A DNA stretch of 64,000 nt from Marinomonas sp. SBI8L (lineage in GTDB: Bacteria; Pseudomonadota; Gammaproteobacteria; Pseudomonadales; Marinomonadaceae). Within the stretch, counting starts at the first letter, position 1, and every line of letters begins with the position of its first letter. The notes under the pieces were generated by a model. The model worked only from the letters and a program-made list of their open reading frames with translations. It searched no databases and was not told the origin of the DNA. Shown one piece after another: positions 8,838 to 17,992 of the stretch. The DNA lies in assembly GCF_001624705.1 (NCBI RefSeq), contig NZ_JSEO01000009.1, forward strand, positions 158,614 through 222,613, in the 5' to 3' direction. The position numbers and the translations under genes are program-made.

Positions 8838-9806
8838 ATGCAAAACACAAAACTCATCGCCTTTGGTGAAGCCTTAATCGATTTCTTATCAAGTAAAACA
8901 GCTAATGAAGGCCAGGAGGAATCCTTTGTAAAGTATCCAGGTGGTGCGCCTGCTAATGTGGCGGTTGCTGCTGCTAAGCTAGGCGTGAATAGCCATTTTG
9001 TGGGGCAAGTGGGGGACGATAGCTTTGGTCACTTCTTGGCAGATTGCTTAGCAGGTTATGGCGTACAAATTGAGAATATGCGTTTTAGTAAAGAGGCGAA
9101 GACTGCGCTAGCTTTTGTCAGTCTGGATAATGAGGGTGAACGTACCTTTGAGTTTTATCGACAAGCCTCAGCAGATATTCTATATCGCGCTGAATATTTT
9201 AACGCTGATTGGTTTAAGGAGAGTCAGGGGGTTTTCCATACCTGCTCTAATACCTTAACAGACGAGAATATTACTCAGGCTACTTTAGCTGGCATGGCAA
9301 TGGCTGAAGAGGCTGGCTGGTTAATCTCTTGTGATGTGAACTTGCGCAGTAACCTGTGGCCAGACCATAAGCCTAATACGCAAAGAGTCATTGACTGGAT
9401 GATGCAGGCTCATGTTATTAAGGCGAGCTTAGAAGAGCTGGCTGAATTAACTCAAGATCCAATGGATCTGATTAAGCAAACCTTAACAAATCAGACTCAA
9501 ATTTTTGTGTTAACTGATGGGGCCAAAAGCGTGCGTTACTTTACTCGCTCGCATACCGGTGAAGTTGCAACACCTAAAGTCGAGGTAAAGGATACAACCG
9601 CAGCGGGTGATGCATTTGTCGGTGGTTTATTAGCGCAACTTATTCGTCTTGCTCCTAGTGTTCAAGCTTGTGCAGAATTAGCTGAACAAGACTGGCAAAG
9701 TATTATTCAATATGCCGTTGCTTCAGGTGCCTGTGCGGTAACAGAGTTTGGTGCTTATCCAGCATTACCGAACCAAGAACAAGTAAATGCTATCTTGATA
9801 AATTAA
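8838..9806 (+). CDS. Fructokinase (PfkB family)
   Basis: The 322-residue protein belongs to the PfkB carbohydrate kinase family. It shows the N-terminal GEALIDFL, the sugar-binding stretch YPGGAPANVAVAAAKLG (about residues 33-49), and the C-terminal family signature DTTAAGDAFVGG, whose Asp is the catalytic base. It phosphorylates a free sugar, most likely fructose, with ATP. I chose the ATG at 8838; a GTG at 8826 would add four residues. The alpha-glucoside transporter and alpha-glucosidase that follow would release fructose from sucrose, which fits fructokinase rather than ribokinase. A separate promoter for the next gene is likely, given the 438-bp gap. Confidence 0.88.
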   Translation: MQNTKLIAFGEALIDFLSSKTANEGQEESFVKYPGGAPANVAVAAAKLGVNSHFVGQVGDDSFGHFLADCLAGYGVQIENMRFSKEAKTALAFVSLDNEGERTFEFYRQASADILYRAEYFNADWFKESQGVFHTCSNTLTDENITQATLAGMAMAEEAGWLISCDVNLRSNLWPDHKPNTQRVIDWMMQAHVIKASLEELAELTQDPMDLIKQTLTNQTQIFVLTDGAKSVRYFTRSHTGEVATPKVEVKDTTAAGDAFVGGLLAQLIRLAPSVQACAELAEQDWQSIIQYAVASGACAVTEFGAYPALPNQEQVNAILIN

Positions 9807-10244
9807 GTACTTCTTAAAACGATTAAGAATAAAAAATGATCAGTTTTAAACAAAAAGTAGTTAAAAACCTCAAGAAAAGAAAAAAGTTAAATCTTAAGAA
9901 AGCTGCTTAAATTTTAAGCAGCTTTAATCTGAACCTGATTACACCTCTCCAAAAAAATACAAAGCCTCAAAATTAGAGTTTTTAAGATATTGATCTATAA
10001 TGTCTTTATTTTCTATTCTTAAAATGAATAAATCCCTCACTTTCTTACTAATCTTTTTCTATCTTTACTTAACTTTAAATTAAGACAAATTTAAGTGCTA
10101 AGTTAACTTGAAAGCCCAAACCTCATTGTTAATAATTTACGAATCTTCTTAATCCTTATAGAAGATTAAAAAAGCAAAATTTGTTTAAGCATAATAAAAA
10201 TAAAGGTCAGTTAGTTTTATCTAATAGGCCATGAAGGAGTGACA
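9807..10244. promoter_or_regulatory. Long AT-rich control region upstream of the agl operon
   Basis: No gene is visible in these 438 bp. The heptamer TTCTTAA or its complement TTAAGAA occurs at 9811, 9823, 9894, 10017 and 10146. The pair at 9811-9829 forms an inverted repeat around AACGA. A 13-bp hairpin at 9899-9925 (AAAGCTGCTTAAA arms) may end fructokinase transcription, though it lacks a T-tract. A second inverted repeat, AATCTTCT/AGAAGATT at 10142-10149 and 10160-10167, lies about 80 bp before aglE. The density of sites suggests regulator binding. Confidence 0.5.
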
Positions 10245-11603
10245 ATGAAGAAGTCTCTGTTATCCGCCACAATTGCCCTAGCAATAGGTGCTGTATCTGC
10301 TCAAACCTCTGCACAATCTCTTATTTTTAAACCTAATGAAGATTCCCGTTTTAACTGGGCCTCTTACGAAGCGCTTAAATCCACAGACCTATCTGGTGAA
10401 ACTGTGACAGTTTTTGGCCCTTGGTTAGGTGATGAAAAAGCCTCATTTGAAAGTGTTATCGCATACTTTGAAGAGGCAACCGGAGCAAAAGTAAATTATG
10501 CTGGCTCTGACTCTTTTGAGCAGCAAATTGTTATTGATACACAGGCGGGTAGTGCGCCAAACATTTCTATTTTCCCTCAGCCTGGATTAGCCGCTGACCT
10601 TGCTTCTAAAAACCTTTTAACACCGCTTGATAACAAGACGGGTGACTGGGTCAAAGAAAACTATGCTGCTGGACAATCTTGGGTTGATCTTGCGACCTTT
10701 AAAAACAAGCAAAACGAAGAAAACCTATACGGTGTTTTCTACCGTGCTGACTTGAAGTCTCTTGTTTGGTACTCACCAGAAAACTTCGCGGATGCTGATT
10801 ATGAGATCCCTGAAACCATGGAAGAGTTAAAAGAATTAACTCAAGAGATTGTTGCCGACGGCGGCACACCTTGGTGTATCGGTCTGGGTTCAGGTGCAGC
10901 GACTGGCTGGCCAGCAACTGACTGGGTAGAAGATCTATTATTACGTACTCAATCACCAAGTGTTTATGACCAGTGGGTGAGTAATGAAATCAAGTTTAAT
11001 GATCCTCGTGTGGTTGAAGCAATTGAAGACTTTGGTTGGTTTATCCGTAACGATGACCATGTTGATGGCGGTAGCCGAGCAGTCGCTGCGACTGATTTCC
11101 GTGATAGCCCTAAAGGTCTATTTGCATCACCACCAAAATGTTACATGCACAGACAAGCGTCTTTCATTCCTGCTTTCTTCCCAGAAGATACGGTTTTGGG
11201 TCTAGATGCTGACTTCTTCTACTTCCCTTCTTATGAATCTAAAGGTCTAGGTAACCCAGTATTGGGTGGCGGTACTATGCTGAGTATCACTAAAGATTCT
11301 AAAGGCGCTCGTGCTTTCATGGACTTTATCCGCACACCGATTGCTCATGAAATCTGGATGGCTCAGAAGAGTTTCTTGACTGCTCATAAAGGCGTCAATA
11401 TTGATTTGTATTCTTCTGAATCAGCGAAAAAACAAGGTGAGATCTTACGTTACTCAACCACTTTCCGTTTTGATGGCTCTGACCTGATGCCAGGTAAAAT
11501 TGGTGCGGGCTCTTTCTGGACTGGCATGGTCGATTATGCCGGCGGTAAAGATGCAAAAACCGTAGCAACAGAGATCCAAAATAACTGGGATACCTTGAAG
11601 TAA
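10245..11603 (+). CDS. aglE: Alpha-glucoside ABC transporter, substrate-binding protein
   Basis: The 452-residue protein begins with a signal peptide (MKKSLLSATIALAIGAVSAQ) probably cleaved near SAQ at residues 22-24. The mature part resembles Sinorhizobium AglE in the segments TVTVFGPWLGDEKASFESV and GSDSFEQQIVIDTQAGSAP. It would capture alpha-glucosides such as sucrose, maltose or trehalose in the periplasm. The ATG at 10245 is preceded by AAGGAG at 10234-10239. It is the first gene of aglE-aglF-aglG-aglK-aglA, and the gap after it (122 bp) holds a short CCCCTA/TAGGGG repeat that may modulate readthrough. Confidence 0.9.
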   Translation: MKKSLLSATIALAIGAVSAQTSAQSLIFKPNEDSRFNWASYEALKSTDLSGETVTVFGPWLGDEKASFESVIAYFEEATGAKVNYAGSDSFEQQIVIDTQAGSAPNISIFPQPGLAADLASKNLLTPLDNKTGDWVKENYAAGQSWVDLATFKNKQNEENLYGVFYRADLKSLVWYSPENFADADYEIPETMEELKELTQEIVADGGTPWCIGLGSGAATGWPATDWVEDLLLRTQSPSVYDQWVSNEIKFNDPRVVEAIEDFGWFIRNDDHVDGGSRAVAATDFRDSPKGLFASPPKCYMHRQASFIPAFFPEDTVLGLDADFFYFPSYESKGLGNPVLGGGTMLSITKDSKGARAFMDFIRTPIAHEIWMAQKSFLTAHKGVNIDLYSSESAKKQGEILRYSTTFRFDGSDLMPGKIGAGSFWTGMVDYAGGKDAKTVATEIQNNWDTLK

Positions 11604-11643
11604 CCCTAGCAATACCCTTAGTTCATAAACAGACTCCTAGTAC

Positions 11644-11659
11644 CCCTATGCTCTAGGGG
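11644..11659 (+). terminator. Short hairpin between aglE and aglF, possible partial terminator
   Basis: CCCCTA at 11644-11649 and TAGGGG at 11654-11659 form a 6-bp stem with a 4-nt loop. Only a weak T-tract follows. Such hairpins often reduce readthrough after a highly expressed binding-protein gene or protect its 3' end. Confidence 0.45.
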
Positions 11660-11725
11660 TCTGTTATCGTCTCACCTTTGAATGACTGGTTTTACGACTG
11701 GTTGTTTCTTCGGAATGGAGGTCCC

Positions 11726-12736
11726 ATGGGACAACTCATTTCTGCTTTGTTTGTCATGTCTATCGGTGTTTTAGGCTGTGCTGTTTATTTTTATGGCTCA
11801 AACCTATTACTCGATTTTTGCTTTCCAACAAAGAATCGCCCTCATTTAGTGATAGCTAGAAACCTACGCATTACCAACACTATTCGACCATGGTTGTTTA
11901 TTGGACCGGCGTTATTAGCACTTGGCTTTTATCTCATTTTTCCTGTATTTGACTCTTTACGTTTGTCTTTCTTAGATAGAACCGGTGAAAACTTTATTGG
12001 TTTTGATAACTATCGCTGGCTTTTTTCGAGCGCCGAATTCTTTGAATCATTTAAAAACAACATGCTATGGCTGATTGTTGTGCCAACAGCCGCAACCTTT
12101 TTAGGTTTAGTGATAGCAACCATGACGGACCGTATTTGGTGGGGCAATATTGCTAAGAGTTTGATCTTTATGCCGATGGCCATTTCCTTTATTGGTGCTT
12201 CGGTTATTTGGAAATTTATTTATGATTTTCGCAGTGGAGACGATGCGCAAATCGGTCTATTAAATGCCATAGTGGTTTTCTTTGGTGGCGAGCCTCAAGC
12301 TTGGATCACCATGCCTTTTTGGAACAACTTCTTCCTGATGGCTATCCTGATTTGGATTCAGACAGGTTTTGCCATGGTTATTCTATCTGCTGCACTACGT
12401 GGTATTTCAGAAGAGACCATTGAAGCTGCCGTGCTAGATGGTGCCAACGGTGTGCAGATTTTCTTCCGCATTATGGTGCCACAAATCTGGGGCACAATCG
12501 CAGTAGTGTGGACCACGATTACCATCTTGGTACTTAAGGTCTTTGATATCGTACTCGCCATGACAAATGGTCAATGGAATACCCAAGTATTGGCTAACCA
12601 GATGTTTGATTGGATGTTTAGGGGCGGCGGTGACTCAGGCCGTGGCGCTGTTATCGCTATTATCATCATGGTCCTTGTAATTCCTATCATGGTTTGGAAT
12701 ATCCGCCGTGCCAATGCTGAAATGGAGGGCCGTTAA
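11726..12736 (+). CDS. aglF: Alpha-glucoside ABC transporter, permease AglF
   Basis: This 336-residue MalF-type permease has several membrane helices, an early one at about residues 10-30 and another near 50-70. The C-terminal EAA motif (EAAVLDGANGVQIFFRIMVPQIWG) contacts the ATPase. I chose the ATG at 11726 because TGGAGGT lies just upstream; a TTG at 11678 would add 16 residues without a ribosome-binding site. It is followed by aglG with a 1-bp gap, so the two permeases are translationally coupled. Together they form the inner-membrane channel for alpha-glucosides. Confidence 0.9.
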   Translation: MGQLISALFVMSIGVLGCAVYFYGSNLLLDFCFPTKNRPHLVIARNLRITNTIRPWLFIGPALLALGFYLIFPVFDSLRLSFLDRTGENFIGFDNYRWLFSSAEFFESFKNNMLWLIVVPTAATFLGLVIATMTDRIWWGNIAKSLIFMPMAISFIGASVIWKFIYDFRSGDDAQIGLLNAIVVFFGGEPQAWITMPFWNNFFLMAILIWIQTGFAMVILSAALRGISEETIEAAVLDGANGVQIFFRIMVPQIWGTIAVVWTTITILVLKVFDIVLAMTNGQWNTQVLANQMFDWMFRGGGDSGRGAVIAIIIMVLVIPIMVWNIRRANAEMEGR

Positions 12737-12737
12737 T

Positions 12738-13883
12738 ATGGTTTCATCTGCAAATACTCGTTCCCCATTAACATTTGTTGTGCACCTTACGGTTCTTTTC
12801 CTTGTGGTGATGTGGACAATTCCTACTGCTGGCCTGTTTATCTCTTCGATTCGAGATAAGGATCAGCTATCTGTTTCTGGCTGGTGGACTGCATTATCTG
12901 CTTCAGAGCAGCGTTTGGTAACACGGATTGAGATACCTAAAGATCAAACCATGGAAAATGGTGTTTATGTGATCCGTGGTAATGTTTTCACCCAAGCTGG
13001 CGACAGCAGTGTTCAGCAGTTTGGTTATAGCTCACTTAAGCCACAAGCCTTTGAAGCCGGCACGAAAGCACAAATGAAAAGAGGTAAAACTCTCATAGTG
13101 CAAGCCAATGGTGACTATGTGATTACGTCACCTAAAGCCTTTAAAGGGCGAGGTCAGCGTGTTTTCTACACAGCCGAAGTACCGCCTCGATTTACCTTAG
13201 ATAACTATCGTGAAGTACTGACATCAGAAGGTTTGGGTAAGTCCTTTATTAACTCTCTTACTGTGACTATCCCTGCAACCATCATCCCCATACTGATGGC
13301 CGCATTTGCAGCTTATGCCTTAGCTTGGATGAAGTTTCCTGGACGCGCCTTAATGGTTGCTGCTGTGGTGGGACTCTTAGTTGTACCTCTGCAAATGTCT
13401 CTAATTCCCTTATTGCGTTCTTATAATGTGATTGGTGAATTTTTAGGTACAGGGTCGAAAACCTATGTGGGAATTTGGTTAGCGCACACGGCTTTTGGTT
13501 TGCCTTTAGCTATCTATCTATTGCGTAACTATATTGCTGGATTACCCCGAGAAATTATTGAATCGGCACGTGTTGATGGTGCTTCTGAATTCGATATCTT
13601 CAGAAAAATTATTTTGCCTTTGTCGTTTCCTGCATTGGCATCCTTCTCCATTTTCCAATTCTTATGGGTATGGAATGACTTATTAATCGCGATGGTTTTC
13701 CTTGGTAACAATGAAGAACAACTGGTGTTAACTGGCCGTCTGCGTGAATTATTAGGGTCACGAGGAGGTAATTGGGAAATCCTAACTGCATCCGCCTTTA
13801 TCACTATTATAGTGCCATTGTGCGTGTTTATTGGTTTGCAGCGATTCCTTGTAAGAGGTTTGTTATCGGGTTCAGTGAAATAG
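12738..13883 (+). CDS. aglG: Alpha-glucoside ABC transporter, permease AglG
   Basis: This is a 381-residue MalG-type permease. After the first membrane helix (about residues 10-32) comes a large non-membrane insertion of about 110 residues. The membrane-domain core begins near residue 160, and the EAA loop reads ESARVDGASEFDIFRKIILPLSFPA. The AglG proteins I recall share this periplasmic insertion, which ordinary MalG lacks. The ATG at 12738 follows GGAGGG; a longer frame starting at 12708 overlaps aglF and is not supported. AglF, AglG and AglK should form the transporter complex. Confidence 0.9.
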   Translation: MVSSANTRSPLTFVVHLTVLFLVVMWTIPTAGLFISSIRDKDQLSVSGWWTALSASEQRLVTRIEIPKDQTMENGVYVIRGNVFTQAGDSSVQQFGYSSLKPQAFEAGTKAQMKRGKTLIVQANGDYVITSPKAFKGRGQRVFYTAEVPPRFTLDNYREVLTSEGLGKSFINSLTVTIPATIIPILMAAFAAYALAWMKFPGRALMVAAVVGLLVVPLQMSLIPLLRSYNVIGEFLGTGSKTYVGIWLAHTAFGLPLAIYLLRNYIAGLPREIIESARVDGASEFDIFRKIILPLSFPALASFSIFQFLWVWNDLLIAMVFLGNNEEQLVLTGRLRELLGSRGGNWEILTASAFITIIVPLCVFIGLQRFLVRGLLSGSVK

Positions 13884-13987
13884 ATTTTGACCAAATTAAC
13901 CGGTCCACTGAAAGATAAATTACGACTAACAATTTTTAGAATTTAAGACGTTAGCCGACTAAGGCTAAGCGGATAAAGAGGCAACAA

Positions 13988-15088
13988 ATGGCAGATTTAA
14001 AACTAACGAATGTGAAAAAAATCTACGATAACAACGTAGAAGTCATGCGCGATATTAATCTAGACATCAAGCAAGGTGAGTTCATCGTGTTTGTTGGGCC
14101 ATCAGGCTGCGGTAAGTCCACCTTGCTACGTATGATCTCTGGACTAGAAAGCATTTCAGGCGGTACTTTGGAGATTGATGGGGATGTCGTAAATGACATT
14201 CCACCTGCCTTACGCGGTATCGCCATGGTATTCCAAAGTTACGCTTTGTACCCGCATATGACAGTGTACGACAACATGGCGTTTAGCTTACAAATTGCCA
14301 AGGTAAACAAAGAAGAGATAGATAAGCAGGTACGTAAAGCCGCTGATATGTTGCAGCTTACTAGCTATTTAGACCGTCTACCTAAAGCGCTTTCTGGTGG
14401 ACAACGCCAACGTGTGGCGATTGGTCGTGCCATTGTTCGCCAGCCTAAAGTTTTCTTGTTTGATGAACCGCTTTCTAACCTAGATGCTGCCCTTCGCGTG
14501 GCGACTCGTATGGAAATCGCCAATCTAAAAGAAAGCATGCCTGAATCTACCATGATTTACGTAACTCATGATCAGGTTGAGGCGATGACCTTAGCTGACC
14601 GTATCGTGCTTTTATCTGCGGGTAACATAGAACAAGTTGGTGCACCGCTGGATCTTTATGAAAACCCTGCCAATGTTTTTGTGGCGAAATTTATAGGCTC
14701 TCCAGCCATGAATATCATGCCTGCCACTATTACTAATTCAGAAAATGACGCTGAGCTTACTTTGAATACAGGTCACCTTGTGCAAATGCCGATTCGTTTG
14801 AACTCAAGTGAGAAAGGGCTTTTAGCACAATTTGGTGTGCGTCCTGAAGATTTAACAGTTTGTCAATCTGAGGCTGATACTGTTGTGGTTGAAGGGGATG
14901 TGTCCTTTGTGGAATCCCTAGGTGAGGCCACACTTTTATATGTAAAAACCCAAGAAGGAGCGGAACTTGTAGTCGCTAAGTTGGCAGGCACATTGCAATA
15001 CAAACGAGGCGATAAGGTTTCCTTAACAGCTAAACCCGAAAAAATGCATTTGTTTAATGCGGCAGGCGATAACTATCGTCGGCTGTAA
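13988..15088 (+). CDS. aglK: Alpha-glucoside ABC transporter, ATP-binding protein
   Basis: This 366-residue ATPase belongs to the MalK/UgpC group. Visible motifs are Walker [10 protein letters not shown] (about residues 37-45), the Q-loop region [13 protein letters not shown], the ABC signature [14 protein letters not shown], Walker [13 protein letters not shown] and the switch histidine in YVTHDQ. The C-terminal 125 residues form the TOBE/MOP-type regulatory domain. It powers import through AglF/AglG and may also be shared with other sugar permeases, as some MalK-type ATPases are. It lies 104 bp after aglG and 45 bp before the alpha-glucosidase gene. Confidence 0.92.
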   Translation: MADLKLTNVKKIYDNNVEVMRDINLDIKQGEFIVFVGPSGCGKSTLLRMISGLESISGGTLEIDGDVVNDIPPALRGIAMVFQSYALYPHMTVYDNMAFSLQIAKVNKEEIDKQVRKAADMLQLTSYLDRLPKALSGGQRQRVAIGRAIVRQPKVFLFDEPLSNLDAALRVATRMEIANLKESMPESTMIYVTHDQVEAMTLADRIVLLSAGNIEQVGAPLDLYENPANVFVAKFIGSPAMNIMPATITNSENDAELTLNTGHLVQMPIRLNSSEKGLLAQFGVRPEDLTVCQSEADTVVVEGDVSFVESLGEATLLYVKTQEGAELVVAKLAGTLQYKRGDKVSLTAKPEKMHLFNAAGDNYRRL

Positions 15089-15133
15089 AACAAACTTAAC
15101 TAATAACGACTGATTTACTTATTGGAGCGTCTA

Positions 15134-16753
15134 ATGACAACCAACTTAAACTGGTGGAAGGGCGGTATCATCTACCAAATATATCCACGTAGTTTTATGG
15201 ACTTAAATGGTGATGGTGTGGGCGATATCGCTGGCATCACAACTAAACTGGATTATGTAGCCTCTCTAGGCGTGGATGCAATTTGGTTGTCACCTGTGTT
15301 CACCTCGCCAATGAAGGACTTTGGCTATGATGTGTCAAACTATCGTGATATTGACCCTTTGTTTGGCTCGTTAGACGACTTCAAAAAAATGATAGCTCGT
15401 GCCCATGAATTAAATCTAAAGGTAATGGTAGATCAGGTGTTGAGCCATTCTGCTGAGTCTCACCCTTGGTTTGAAGAAAGTCGCCAGGACAAAACCAATG
15501 ATAAAGCTGATTGGTATGTTTGGGCTGATCCTAAGCCAGACGGCTCACCACCAAATAACTGGTTATCTATCTTTGGTGGCAGTGCTTGGCAATGGGACAG
15601 CCGCCGTTTGCAGTACTATTTGCATAACTTCTTAACCAGTCAGCCGGATATTAACTTCCATTGTGCTGCTGCGCGCCAAGCTCAGCTAGATAATATGCGC
15701 TTTTGGCTAGAACTAGGTGTAGATGGTTTCCGTCTAGATACTGTGAACTTCTACTACCATAGTGAAGGCTTAGAAGATAACCCACCAGTGCCGGAAGGTG
15801 AGCCAAAAACCATGGGCGCACCACATGATAATCCTTACACATATCAACGACATGTGTATGATATCAGCCGTCCAGAAAACCTCGGCTTCTTGCAAGATCT
15901 ACGTAGCCTGATGGATGAGTTCCCAGGCAGCACTACGGTAGGTGAGCTAGGGGATGATTTTCCGCTAGAGCGCATGGCAGAATACACTTCTGGTGGTGAT
16001 AAGTTACATATGGCTTATACCTTTGATTTGCTAAATACGCCACATTCACCGACTTACATTCGTGATGTCCTGAAGAATATGCAAGACATAGTGGGTGATG
16101 GTTGGCCTTGTTGGGCGCTTTCTAACCATGATGTTGTGCGTTCGGCAACACGTTGGGGTGAAGGTGAAGATGCGATTGCTTATCCTTTGGTCGCGCTTGC
16201 TTTGATTACCTCTTTACGTGGTAGTGTCTGCCTTTATCAAGGTGAAGAGCTAGGTTTACCAGAAGCGGATGTGCCTTTTGAGCGTATTCAAGATCCTTAC
16301 GGTATTCCTCTTTGGCCTGTGTTTAAAGGCCGTGATGGCTGTCGTACACCTATGGTATGGAATAAAGAAGAACAAGGCGGTTTCTCTACGACTGAGCCTT
16401 GGTTACCTGTTGATGACAGACACCTTGCTTTGTCTGTGGCAGAGCAAGAAGCTAACCCTGCTTCCTTGTTACATAAGGTTCGCCAACTTATTAAATGGCG
16501 TCAGGCTCAGCCTGAGTTATTAAATGGTGAATTGACACAAGTTGAAGTAAACAACCAAGACTTGATTGCTTACGTACGTGAGTATGAAGGCCAAAAAGTT
16601 CTGGTTGTAATTAACATGACAAAAGACGCGCAAACGGCAGACTTGTCTATGCCTGTGACTGATGTATTAGAAGGTCATGGCTTTACAGCAAGTTTGGATG
16701 AGCAAGTGCTAAGTTTACCTGCTTACCAAGCATTTTATGCGCGTATTGATTAA
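15134..16753 (+). CDS. aglA: Alpha-glucosidase, glycoside hydrolase family 13
   Basis: The 539-residue cytoplasmic enzyme hydrolyses imported alpha-glucosides. The GH13 regions are DQVLSHSAESHPWF (region I), DGFRLDTVNF with nucleophile D202 (region II), GELGDDFP with acid/base E271 (region III) and LSNHDVVRS with D333 (region IV). The numbering and sequence agree with what I recall of the Halomonas GH13_23 alpha-glucosidase HaG, which acts on sucrose and maltose and can transfer glucose. There is no signal peptide. The ATG at 15134 follows TGGAG; a TTG at 15122 is less likely. Its release of glucose and fructose from sucrose would feed the fructokinase encoded at 8838-9806. Confidence 0.92.
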   Translation: MTTNLNWWKGGIIYQIYPRSFMDLNGDGVGDIAGITTKLDYVASLGVDAIWLSPVFTSPMKDFGYDVSNYRDIDPLFGSLDDFKKMIARAHELNLKVMVDQVLSHSAESHPWFEESRQDKTNDKADWYVWADPKPDGSPPNNWLSIFGGSAWQWDSRRLQYYLHNFLTSQPDINFHCAAARQAQLDNMRFWLELGVDGFRLDTVNFYYHSEGLEDNPPVPEGEPKTMGAPHDNPYTYQRHVYDISRPENLGFLQDLRSLMDEFPGSTTVGELGDDFPLERMAEYTSGGDKLHMAYTFDLLNTPHSPTYIRDVLKNMQDIVGDGWPCWALSNHDVVRSATRWGEGEDAIAYPLVALALITSLRGSVCLYQGEELGLPEADVPFERIQDPYGIPLWPVFKGRDGCRTPMVWNKEEQGGFSTTEPWLPVDDRHLALSVAEQEANPASLLHKVRQLIKWRQAQPELLNGELTQVEVNNQDLIAYVREYEGQKVLVVINMTKDAQTADLSMPVTDVLEGHGFTASLDEQVLSLPAYQAFYARID

Positions 16754-16798
16754 TAAGCCTGAAAAGGTTTATTAAAACAGCTTTTAGTCTGTTAGTAG

Positions 16799-16824
16799 GA
16801 AGCCAGTGACATGTCACTGGCTTC
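16799..16824. repeat. Perfect 26-bp palindrome between aglA and the lacI-type gene
   Basis: The palindrome has 13-bp arms (GAAGCCAGTGACA and complement) and no loop bases. It is followed by CTCGTCTTCC rather than a T-run, so it is an imperfect terminator candidate for the agl operon. It ends 29 bp before the regulator start, so it may instead be an operator. I cannot decide between these. Confidence 0.55.
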
Positions 16825-16853
16825 TCGTCTTCCACTAATAATAAGAAGATATT

Positions 16854-17909
16854 ATGAAAGCTAACTTACCTAGACGATTAACCCTTAAAGATGTTGCTGC
16901 TAGATTAAAGGTCTCTACCGCGACAATTTCAAATGCCTTTAACCGCCCTGATCAACTTTCGGCTGAACTTAGAACCAGCATTTTGAAAGAGTGTGAAGAC
17001 ATAGGTTATTTTGGCCCTAACGCGGCAGCACGCAGTTTACGTACGGGTCGTACGGGTATTGTTGGCATAGTTTTGTCCGACAAACTGAGTTATAGCATGT
17101 CAGACCCTGTTGCCAGCCAATTTTTACGTGGTATGGCAGAAGTGCTAGACGCCCATGATTATAATATGTTGCTCCTCTCATCCCATGATGCCGAGCAAGA
17201 TGTTCAAACCCGTATGCAATCTTCCATGGTGGATGGTTTTATTGTGTATGGTCATAAACCCCAGCAATTTGCTAATGCCCCTTGGTCACTTCCTAATAAA
17301 CATACGATAGCGGTAGACAGTTTTATCCCTGGTTGTGCTTCGGTAAACGTTGAAAACTATGAAGGGGCAAAAGAGATCACCCTACACGCCCTTAAGCGTC
17401 AACCTAAAGGGGTGGCTGTTCTTGGTCTAGCGCTATTAGATACTAACCGAGTGTGTCGTATTCGTGATGATGAATTACTCGATGCAGCGGCTTCGATTTC
17501 GATTCGTCGCTTGCATGGTTACATGGATGCCTTAAAAGAGTGTGATTATGAAATCAGCTCTGAAAACATTTGGAATATTCCAGAGAGCAGTCACAAGCTA
17601 GCTCATCAAGCGGCACGTGAAGCACTGGGTATGATAGATAGACCCGAACTTATTATCTGTATGAGTGACATTATTGCGATTGCCACAGTCCAAGTTGCTC
17701 AGCAAATGGGTTTGAAAGTGCCAGAAGATGTGAATGTTGTTGGCTTTGATGGCATCCCTGAAAGTGCCAGTATTCATCCAACTATCACCACAGTGCATCA
17801 ACAAAATGAAGAAAAAGGCCGAGTCGCAGCAGAGCTCTTTTTAGGCTTAAGAGAAGCGAAAGACGAAGTACTGCAAACCGAACTTGTAGTACGAGAAAGC
17901 TGCCCATAA
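16854..17909 (+). CDS. LacI-family transcriptional regulator
   Basis: The 351-residue protein has an N-terminal LacI helix-turn-helix (LKDVAARLKVSTATISNAFN, about residues 10-29) with hinge helix NAAARSLRTGRTG (about 56-68). A periplasmic-binding-protein-like effector domain fills the rest, ending with the typical VVGFDGIPESA and TTVHQ segments. It lies directly after the agl operon and most likely represses it until an alpha-glucoside or a derivative binds. Its operator is not proven; candidates are the palindrome at 16799-16824 and the repeats at 9811-10167. Confidence 0.9.
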   Translation: MKANLPRRLTLKDVAARLKVSTATISNAFNRPDQLSAELRTSILKECEDIGYFGPNAAARSLRTGRTGIVGIVLSDKLSYSMSDPVASQFLRGMAEVLDAHDYNMLLLSSHDAEQDVQTRMQSSMVDGFIVYGHKPQQFANAPWSLPNKHTIAVDSFIPGCASVNVENYEGAKEITLHALKRQPKGVAVLGLALLDTNRVCRIRDDELLDAAASISIRRLHGYMDALKECDYEISSENIWNIPESSHKLAHQAAREALGMIDRPELIICMSDIIAIATVQVAQQMGLKVPEDVNVVGFDGIPESASIHPTITTVHQQNEEKGRVAAELFLGLREAKDEVLQTELVVRESCP

Positions 17910-17911
17910 AA

Positions 17912-17943
17912 AAGCACGCCTAAGTGATGACTTAGGCGTGCTT
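17912..17943. terminator. Bidirectional terminator between lacI-type gene and aldehyde dehydrogenase gene
   Basis: A 13-bp stem (AAGCACGCCTAAG at 17912-17924, complement at 17931-17943) with a 6-nt loop is flanked by A-rich and T-rich sequence. It sits between convergent genes. A second hairpin with 11-bp arms (TAACCTTGGCT) at 17952-17982 follows. Confidence 0.75.
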
Positions 17944-17992
17944 CGTTTTATTAACCTTGGCTTTTTAAATCAGCCAAGGTTATGTTGATATC

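Noticed and set aside
9899-9925. Hairpin after fructokinase as a strong terminator
   Set aside because: The stem is good but there is no T-tract; kept only as a possible weak terminator.
11678-11725. Upstream TTG start of aglF
   Set aside because: No ribosome-binding site, whereas TGGAGGT precedes the ATG at 11726.
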